Source: Alphaproteobacteria bacterium
Lineage (GTDB): Bacteria; Pseudomonadota; Alphaproteobacteria; Micropepsales; Micropepsaceae
DNA: 8,281 bases
NCBI GenBank assembly: GCA_947455695.1
Contig: CANGRN010000035.1
Location: 1-8,281, forward strand
Direction: 5' to 3'
The position numbers were made by a program, and so were the translations under genes. The notes under the pieces were generated by a model. That model searched no databases, was not told where the DNA came from, and worked only from the letters and a program-made list of their open reading frames with translations. This document shows, one piece after another, positions 1 through 5,332 of this stretch (its first letter is position 1; each line of letters starts with the position of its first letter).

Positions 1-25
1 ACATTCCGCACATGTGCCACGGCGA

Positions 26-51
26 AGGTCACGCTTTTGACGGCGTGACCT
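26..51. terminator. Perfect 9-bp hairpin at left edge
   Basis: AGGTCACGC (26-34) and GCGTGACCT (43-51) are perfect inverted repeats around an 8-base loop. The hairpin lies 28 bases past the stop of the leftward lipoprotein gene, where a terminator would be expected. No T-run follows on either strand, so it is not a textbook intrinsic terminator. It could instead be a protein-binding site, or lie inside the 3' end of a gene entering from the left: one plus-strand frame is open from base 3 to a TAG at 96-98, but I do not recognise its 31 residues. Confidence 0.3.
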
Positions 52-78
52 CGCGCGATGGCTATAGCGAGTTTTCGA

Positions 79-639
79 TCAGGTCTGGTTCGGCTTAGGC
101 GCCGCGTCGGGGCCGATGCGGGCAATCACTTCGGCGGCATTCAGAGAACGCGGCTCCTTGGCCGCCTGCTCCGGCGTCAGCAGCACGATCTCGGCATAGG
201 CTTCGTAGTTGGTGCGCACCACCACATCCACCGCCGGCTCATAGGCAAAGCCCCAGCCGCCCCAATAGCCGAAACCGCGACGGCCATAGCCGCCCCAGAA
301 GGGATCAGCCGGCGGCCCATAAGGGACGGTCTGCACCGAGGTGTTGGTGCGGGTGTTGCGGGTGTCGAACACAAAATTGGTATAGCCGGCGGCGCGGGTC
401 ACTTCGGCGGCGCGCAGCAGCAGGAAGCTTTCCACCGTCTCGCGCGGGGTGACCGTGTTGCCGGTGAAAGTGACGCGGTAGCGGGTCTGGGTCAGGGCCC
501 GGTCGGTATAGCCGGTACGCTGGCCTTCCAGCCGGGGGGCATAGGGCGAAGGCGCCATGCACCCCGCCAAAAGACCTGCCGCCAAGGTTAAGGGAAGGGT
601 CCGGGCCAACAGGCGCCAGGAAGGGTTCAGTCGGGTCAT
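79..639 (-). CDS. Small outer-envelope lipoprotein, CC0125/CC1285-like
   Basis: A 186-residue exported lipoprotein of unknown function. The N-terminus has basic residues (R3, R9, R13), a hydrophobic stretch at about 14-25, and a canonical lipobox LAGC with the lipidated cysteine at Cys27. The mature part carries a conserved-looking block at about 44-100 (GYTDRALTQTRYRVTFTGN, then an RETVE helix and LLLRAAEVT), a Gly/Tyr/Trp/Phe-rich segment at about 113-133, then a strand with YEAYAEIVLL and an NAAEVIARIG tail. From memory this order matches the CC0125/CC1285 lipoprotein family, whose biochemical role is not known. The start at 639 is chosen because AGGAG lies 6 bases upstream and an EcfG-like promoter lies at 687-712. 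The frame stays open to an ATG at 813, but that start would lie upstream of the promoter and would bury the signal peptide. The gene is divergent from the glycosyltransferase. The family assignment is by recognition only. Confidence 0.8.
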   Translation of the reverse strand: MTRLNPSWRLLARTLPLTLAAGLLAGCMAPSPYAPRLEGQRTGYTDRALTQTRYRVTFTGNTVTPRETVESFLLLRAAEVTRAAGYTNFVFDTRNTRTNTSVQTVPYGPPADPFWGGYGRRGFGYWGGWGFAYEPAVDVVVRTNYEAYAEIVLLTPEQAAKEPRSLNAAEVIARIGPDAAPKPNQT

Positions 640-644
640 AACAA

Positions 645-650
645 GCTCCT
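645..650 (-). promoter_or_regulatory. Ribosome binding site of the lipoprotein gene
   Basis: Read on the minus strand, AGGAGC ends 5 bases before the ATG whose A is base 639. This is the clearest Shine-Dalgarno in the window and decides the lipoprotein start over the longer open frame. Confidence 0.8.
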
Positions 651-686
651 GTCCGTGCCCCTCACGGATTGTCCTCTTATTATGGG

Positions 687-712
687 AACGGCAGGCCCCA
701 ATTCCTAGTTCC
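687..712 (-). promoter_or_regulatory. EcfG/sigmaT-type general stress promoter
   Basis: On the minus strand there is GGAAC (712-708), exactly 17 bases, then CGTT (690-687). GGAAC-N16/17-CGTT is the established -35/-10 signature of the alphaproteobacterial general-stress ECF sigma factor (EcfG, SigT, RpoE4). The -10 lies 47 bases upstream of the lipoprotein ATG, which leaves room for a 5' leader of about 40 bases containing the AGGAG. Both elements are exact matches with family spacing and correct orientation. The inference is that the lipoprotein belongs to the PhyR/EcfG regulon. Chance occurrence cannot be excluded without a genome-wide motif count. Confidence 0.7.
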
Positions 713-948
713 CTAAGGGGCTTTTCGGGGTCTTTTTGTGTCACGGGGTTCCCCGCAGCGCCTTGATATTGCGGGGGCTTCCCCTTGGGCCGCAGGTTCA
801 TTTTGCACTGCACCCTCTTGCTAAAGGCCGCCGGTCAGTGGAAGTTCGCCCTGTCCGGTGCCGCATTACCGGTCAAAGGTCCAAAACGGGCCGGAACGGC
901 CGGTTGCCGGTCTTAAAAACGAGCCTTGTGGGGGCCTGAACGATCGCC
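713..948. other. Divergent intergenic region with CCGGT cluster
   Basis: With 640-712 this makes a gene-free gap of about 309 bases between divergent genes. I see no convincing short ORF. It contains a CGGGG-TT-CCCCG inverted repeat (744-755), a GGCCG-GAA-CGGCC inverted repeat (889-901), and five CCGGT pentamers starting at 831, 855, 869, 900 and 907. The promoter of the rightward glycosyltransferase should lie here, but no clear -35/-10 pair stands out. The CCGGT cluster might be an operator or just GC-rich background. Confidence 0.4.
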
Positions 949-2388
949 ATGCACGGTCTTTCCCAATTCCTTCAGTTTGCCCTCTGCCTGGTCCTGATCT
1001 GCGTTTGCACGCTTTCGGTTCAGCTGGCTGCCCTTGCCTGGGTGCGCGTGTTCCGCAAGCAGCCCAACCTGGACCGCGCGGAATTGGACGATGCCGAGCT
1101 GCCGCATGTGCTGGTGCAGCTCCCGGTCTGCAACGAAGGCCATCTGGCGGTGCGCGTCGCCGCCGCCGCCGCCGCGATGGACTGGCCGCGCGACCGCCTG
1201 ACCATTCAATTGCTGGACGATGGCGATGGCGAAGGCCATGACGAACTGGCCATCGCCGTGCGCGCCGTGGTTCCCGAAGGCGTGAATTTCCACATCCTGC
1301 GCCGCGGCAGCCGCAAAGGCTTCAAGGCGGGCAATCTCGCCTTCGGCCTTTCGCATTCCGACGCGCCTTTCGTGGCCGTGCTGGACGCCGACTTCGTGCC
1401 GCCGGCCGATTTCCTGCGCCGTACCGTGCCGGTGCTGCTGGCCGATAGCGGCCTTGCCTTCGTGCAGTCGCGCTGGGGCCATGCCAACCGCGAGGCCAAC
1501 TGGCTGACGCGCGTGCAGGGCCTGTTGCTGGATTCCCATTTCGCGGTGGAACAGGAAGCGCGCTGGCGCGCCGGACTGCCGCTGTCGTTCAACGGCAGCG
1601 CCGGGGTGTGGAACCGCACCGCCATCGAACAGGGCGGCGGCTGGACCGGCGATACCCTGACCGAAGATCTCGACCTGTCGATGCGCTGCATGATGCAGGG
1701 CTGGCGCGGCGCCATGGTGTCGGACCTTGTGGTGCCGGGCGAGTTGCCCCAGACCGCTGCGGCGTGGCGTGCGCAACAGGCCCGCTGGACAAAAGGCCAT
1801 GCCCAGGTGGCGCGCAAGCTTCTGCCCACCATCTGGTCCAGCGCCATGCCCATCTGGAAGAAGGCGGCCATGTCGCTGCAGATGTGCCAGTTCGCCTTCT
1901 ACATGCTGGCTTTCACAAGCGCCGTTATCTCGCTGATGCTGATGTATATGGGCGTTGTCTATTACCCGGGCGTCGCCTGGCTGGGCCTGCTGGTCACCGC
2001 GCTGGGGATCGCCTCATCCATCGGGTATCTCTATCTGGGCCAGCGCATGCTGCATCGCCAGCGCGAGGCCAAACTGATCCCATCGCTGCTGCTGTCGGTG
2101 GTGTTCCCTTCCGGCCTGATCCTGGCCAACACCCGCGCCACCTTCGACGCCTTCTTCTCCAGCCGCATGGATTTCAACCGCACCACCCGCGTGGGCGAAA
2201 TTCAAAAAGGCGGCTGGCGCGGCGTGCCCGAACTGGTGGTGGGCGTGGTGCTGCCCATCTTCGCCTTCGCCGAATCCAACTGGAACGCGCTGTTCTTCTT
2301 CTTTGCGGTATCCGGGCTTGTTTCCATCGGCGCCATGGGCGCCATCGCCCCGCGCGCCGTGCGCCAGCAAATCACCCCGGGCGAGTGA
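949..2388 (+). CDS. Membrane glycosyltransferase family 2, CslA/cellulose-synthase-like
   Basis: A 479-residue inner-membrane processive-type glycosyltransferase, expected to polymerise or add sugars from a nucleotide-sugar donor on the cytoplasmic face. One N-terminal membrane segment (about 6-34) precedes the GT-A domain. Visible motifs in order: LPVCNE (58-63), the first Asp cluster LLDDGDGE (88-95), RKGFKAGNL (122-130), DAD for metal/UDP binding (146-148), FVQSRWGH (171-178), FNGSAGVW (214-221), TED with the presumed catalytic base (238-240) and QQARW (276-280), the QxxRW motif of processive enzymes. Four to five further membrane helices follow (about 308-337, 341-363, 378-394, 427-467). 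This motif set resembles CslA-type glucomannan synthases and bacterial relatives more than BcsA, and there is no PilZ domain. The start is constrained by an in-frame TGA at 937-939, 12 bases upstream; no good Shine-Dalgarno is present. No BcsB, export or secretion partner is nearby. Donor and product cannot be told from sequence. Confidence 0.9.
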   Translation: MHGLSQFLQFALCLVLICVCTLSVQLAALAWVRVFRKQPNLDRAELDDAELPHVLVQLPVCNEGHLAVRVAAAAAAMDWPRDRLTIQLLDDGDGEGHDELAIAVRAVVPEGVNFHILRRGSRKGFKAGNLAFGLSHSDAPFVAVLDADFVPPADFLRRTVPVLLADSGLAFVQSRWGHANREANWLTRVQGLLLDSHFAVEQEARWRAGLPLSFNGSAGVWNRTAIEQGGGWTGDTLTEDLDLSMRCMMQGWRGAMVSDLVVPGELPQTAAAWRAQQARWTKGHAQVARKLLPTIWSSAMPIWKKAAMSLQMCQFAFYMLAFTSAVISLMLMYMGVVYYPGVAWLGLLVTALGIASSIGYLYLGQRMLHRQREAKLIPSLLLSVVFPSGLILANTRATFDAFFSSRMDFNRTTRVGEIQKGGWRGVPELVVGVVLPIFAFAESNWNALFFFFAVSGLVSIGAMGAIAPRAVRQQITPGE

Positions 2389-2505
2389 TCGTAAACCGGT
2401 CGTTAACAAAAACCTGCGCCTTTTAGTCTCTAAAGGTCGACGCCTGTTCCTAACCCTGGTTTGAGGGCTGATGGGGCAGGCTTCGGCAGGCGAGAGCGAA
2501 GCGGC

Positions 2506-3114
2506 ATGGGCACATTGGCAAGATTGGCGGTAGCGGCGCTCCTGGCGATTGCCCTCGAAGGCTGCGCCGGCCCCGATGTCATGGACTACAGCCAGACGCC
2601 GATGCCGCGCGAGGTCGGCCACGCCGTGGTCCGGAACGACACCCACAAGCCGATACAATGCGTGCCCTATGCGCGCGAACATTCCGGCATCAAGATTTTC
2701 GGCGACGCCACCACCTGGTGGGACAAGGCCGAAGGCAAATATCCGCGTGGATCCCTGCCCCAGCCCGGCGCGGTGATGGTGCTGCACGATTATGCCGGCC
2801 CCGACCACGGCCATGTCGCGGTGGTGCGCAAGGTGGTGGGCCCGCGGGAGATCCGGATCGACCACGCCAACTGGTTCGATGACGGTTCCATCTATGTGAA
2901 CAACCCGGTGGAAGATGTCAGCAGCGCCAACGACTGGTCAGCCGTGCGGGTCTACAATCTCAGGACCGGCGGTTGGGGGGTTAAGCTGTTCCCCGTGCAA
3001 GGCTTCATCGGCGGGTCCGGTAGCAGCGTACCGGACGCAGAAGATCGTCCCGATCTGGTGGCCGATGGCGGCGGCGGCATGGGCGCCACCGCCCTGGTCG
3101 ATGAAATAAACTAG
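2506..3114 (+). CDS. CHAP-domain exported cysteine amidase/peptidase
   Basis: A 202-residue protein with an N-terminal export signal (hydrophobic about 6-18, Cys20) and a CHAP (NlpC/P60-like) domain at about 48-150. CHAP enzymes are cysteine amidases or peptidases that cut peptidoglycan peptides. The likely catalytic set is visible: Cys52 in QCVPYARE, His103 in DHGHVAVV and Asn122 in DHANW. The FGDATTWWDKAEGKYPRG segment (65-82) and a trailing WGVKLFPVQGFI block are typical of alphaproteobacterial single-domain CHAP proteins. The signal ends in LEGC; Glu at -2 is unusual for a lipobox, so lipidation at Cys20 is possible but uncertain. ATG 2506 was chosen because the signal peptide begins there; the frame could also open at a TTG at 2461, which would put 15 polar residues in front of it. 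It lies 117 bases after the glycosyltransferase, same strand. The Gly-rich C-terminus (about 168-202) looks disordered. Confidence 0.85.
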   Translation: MGTLARLAVAALLAIALEGCAGPDVMDYSQTPMPREVGHAVVRNDTHKPIQCVPYAREHSGIKIFGDATTWWDKAEGKYPRGSLPQPGAVMVLHDYAGPDHGHVAVVRKVVGPREIRIDHANWFDDGSIYVNNPVEDVSSANDWSAVRVYNLRTGGWGVKLFPVQGFIGGSGSSVPDAEDRPDLVADGGGGMGATALVDEIN

Positions 3115-3183
3115 CCGGACCCGCGACTTACCCCCGCCGCTGCGCTATTCTGCCTCTCCCCATTGTGAGCGAGTCGGGTCCGG
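3115..3183. repeat. Long inverted repeat between CHAP gene and first kup
   Basis: CCGGACCCGCGACT (3115-3128), beginning immediately after the CHAP stop codon, pairs with AGTCGGGTCCGG (3172-3183). This makes a 12-bp stem with a 2-base bulge and a loop of about 43 bases. It could form a transcription-terminating or mRNA-stabilising structure at the end of the CHAP transcript. No T-run follows, so Rho-independent termination is doubtful. It is not flanked by a recognisable transposon end. Confidence 0.5.
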
Positions 3184-3261
3184 GCCTAGTGTCCCGCCCC
3201 TTGCGGACCTGAGGGGGTTACGCAATCGAGGGTTTACACGTCCTTTGATGCCACACCGCCT

Positions 3262-5244
3262 GTGATCACAAACCTGCCCGAGCCTGGACAGACGCCCGCA
3301 TCGGAGCCGGCGGCGGAGCATCTTGCCAGCGATCCGCTGGCGGGTGTGTCCGAGGGCGATGGCGAGCATAAGGCGCCCGACTGCAACCGCCACACCATGT
3401 TCGGGCTCATGCTGGGCGCCATGGGCGTGGTCTTTGGCGACATCGGCACCAGCCCGCTTTACGCCCTGCGCGCCACCGTGCTGGCGACCGAAGGCGGCCT
3501 GCCCAACCACGTCGCGGTAATGGGCTCGCTCTCCATGATCTTCTGGGCGCTGATCCTGGTGGTGACGGTCAAGTATGTGCTGATCATCATGCGCGCCGAC
3601 AACAATGGCGAAGGCGGCACACTCGCATTGGCCGCACTGGCGCACCGCTCGCCGGGCATGACGCGCCGGATCAAGGCCACCATCGGCATCGGTGCCATTG
3701 TCGGGCTGGCGCTCTTTTTTGGCGACGGCATGCTGACCCCCGCCGTGACCGTGCTGTCGGCGGTGGAAGGCCTGAAGGTCGAGAACCCGCACTTCGCGAC
3801 ATTGGTGGTGCCGCTGTCGCTGGCCATCCTGGCCAGCCTGTTCCTGATCCAGAGCCGCGGCACCCACAAGATCGGCCGGCTGTTCGGACCGGTGATGGTG
3901 TTGTGGTTTGTCGCGCTGGGCGGCTTCGGCCTGGCCTCGCTGCTGCGCACGCCCGGCATCCTGGAGGCCTTCAATCCCTGGTACGCGATTTTGATGTTCC
4001 TGCATGCGCCCTGGGTGGCGTTCGTGAGCCTGGGCGCCGTGGTGCTGGCGGTGACGGGCTGCGAAGCCTTGTATGCCGACATGGGCCATTTTGGCCGCAA
4101 GCCCATCCAGTATGCCTGGCTGTTCGTCGCGCTGCCCGCGCTGCTGCTGAATTATTTCGGCCAGGGCGCGGCGTTGCTGCGCAATCCCGAACAGGCGGAG
4201 ATCGCCTTCTTCTCGGTCATTCCGCACTGGGCCCATATCCCGATGGTGATATTGGCGACCCTGGCCGCCATCATCGCCTCGCAGGCGGTAATTACCGGCG
4301 TCTTCTCCATGACCCAGCAGGCGGTGCAGCTGGGCCAGCTGCCGCGCATGGAAATCCGTCACACCAGCGCCACCGATTACGGCCAGATCTATGTGCCGCG
4401 CATGAACGCCTTCCTGGCGGTCGGCGTGGTGCTGATCGTGCTGATCTTCAAGAGCTCGGACGCCCTGACCGCCGCGTACGGAATCGCGGTGACCGGCGTC
4501 ATGGTGATCGACACCTTCAATGCCGGCATCGTGGCGGGCAAGCAGTGGCGCTGGCCCTTCTGGTTCGTCATCGCCCTGTTCGGCGCCATGGGCGTCAGCG
4601 ACATGCTGTTCTTCGTCGCCAATTCGCTGAAGATTCCCGAAGGCGGCTGGCTGCCCTTGTTCATCGCCTTCTGCGTCTTTGTAGGCATGGACACATGGCG
4701 GCGCGGCCGCCGCGTCCACCTGGAAAAAGTCCGTTCCGAATCCCTGCCGCTGTCGCTGTTCCTGGAGCGGGCCGACAAGAGCACCGTGCGCGTGGCGGGC
4801 CTAGGCGTGTTCCTGTCGTCGCGTACCGACATCGTGCCGGGTGCCCTGCTGCACAATCTCAAGCACAACAAGATCCTGCATGAGCGCGTGGTGATCGTGA
4901 ATGTGGTGGTCGAGGACACACCCCTGGTCGCGCCGGCCCAGCGCCTGGACGTCGAGAAATTGGGCAAGGGCTTTTACACCATCCGCATCCATCACGGCTT
5001 CTACGAGACACCGGACGTGCCGCAGGCATTGCAGGAAGCCCGCCGCTTCGGCCTGGCGCTGGACGTGGACACCGCCACATTCTTTATCGGCCGCGAGACA
5101 TTGGTACCGGCGGAAAAATCCGAACTGGGCGTCCTGCGCAACCGGCTCTATCGCGCGCTCGCGGGTGCGGCATTATCACCCGCCCGCTTCTATCACCTGC
5201 CGCCCAACCGGGTGGTAGAATTGGGAACACAGATCACGATCTGA
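3262..5244 (+). CDS. kup: Kup potassium uptake transporter, copy 1
   Basis: A 660-residue inner-membrane K+/H+ symporter of the KUP/HAK/KT family. About 12 membrane helices lie between residues 47 and 477, followed by a cytosolic C-terminal domain (about 480-660). Family motifs: FGDIGTSPLYALR (58-70), IMRADNNGEGG (109-119), FFGDGMLTPA (152-161), TGCEALYADMGHFG (265-278), LNYFGQGA (296-303) and AYGIAVTG (405-412). Asp60, Asp155 and Glu268 align with the acidic residues D23, E116 and E229 needed for transport in E. coli Kup, with the common E-to-D variant at 155. The start is GTG 3262, the first usable start after an in-frame TAG at 3187. It has no clear Shine-Dalgarno and gives a polar N-terminal extension of about 45 residues that copy 2 mostly lacks; initiation further inside, for example ATG 3397, cannot be excluded. 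Copy 2 follows after 88 bases on the same strand. Confidence 0.95.
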   Translation: MITNLPEPGQTPASEPAAEHLASDPLAGVSEGDGEHKAPDCNRHTMFGLMLGAMGVVFGDIGTSPLYALRATVLATEGGLPNHVAVMGSLSMIFWALILVVTVKYVLIIMRADNNGEGGTLALAALAHRSPGMTRRIKATIGIGAIVGLALFFGDGMLTPAVTVLSAVEGLKVENPHFATLVVPLSLAILASLFLIQSRGTHKIGRLFGPVMVLWFVALGGFGLASLLRTPGILEAFNPWYAILMFLHAPWVAFVSLGAVVLAVTGCEALYADMGHFGRKPIQYAWLFVALPALLLNYFGQGAALLRNPEQAEIAFFSVIPHWAHIPMVILATLAAIIASQAVITGVFSMTQQAVQLGQLPRMEIRHTSATDYGQIYVPRMNAFLAVGVVLIVLIFKSSDALTAAYGIAVTGVMVIDTFNAGIVAGKQWRWPFWFVIALFGAMGVSDMLFFVANSLKIPEGGWLPLFIAFCVFVGMDTWRRGRRVHLEKVRSESLPLSLFLERADKSTVRVAGLGVFLSSRTDIVPGALLHNLKHNKILHERVVIVNVVVEDTPLVAPAQRLDVEKLGKGFYTIRIHHGFYETPDVPQALQEARRFGLALDVDTATFFIGRETLVPAEKSELGVLRNRLYRALAGAALSPARFYHLPPNRVVELGTQITI

Positions 5245-5332
5245 GTCTGGCTGCATTGTGCACCAGTAACGAGACCTGACGGCGCCTTCTCACCGCCCGG
5301 CCTGCTTTTAGAGCGAGGCATTTTCCCCAACC

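Noticed and set aside
640..813. Upstream extension of the lipoprotein frame to ATG 813
   Set aside because: It would place 58 polar residues before the signal peptide and start upstream of the EcfG-like promoter; ATG 639 has AGGAG at correct spacing.
913..1800. Minus-strand open frame opposite the glycosyltransferase
   Set aside because: It overlaps a gene with complete family 2 glycosyltransferase motifs and shows no recognisable protein features.
2461..2505. TTG start at 2461 for the CHAP gene
   Set aside because: It would add 15 charged residues ahead of a signal peptide that begins properly at ATG 2506.
3161..3174. ATTGTGAGCG resembling part of the lac operator
   Set aside because: It is a short match without the symmetric half, in an organism and context unrelated to lac; treated as chance.
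3145..4719. Long minus-strand open frame (524 residues) opposite kup copy 1
   Set aside because: It is His/Gln/Asp-rich and low in complexity, as expected from the complement of a GC-biased gene; the plus strand encodes an unmistakable Kup protein.
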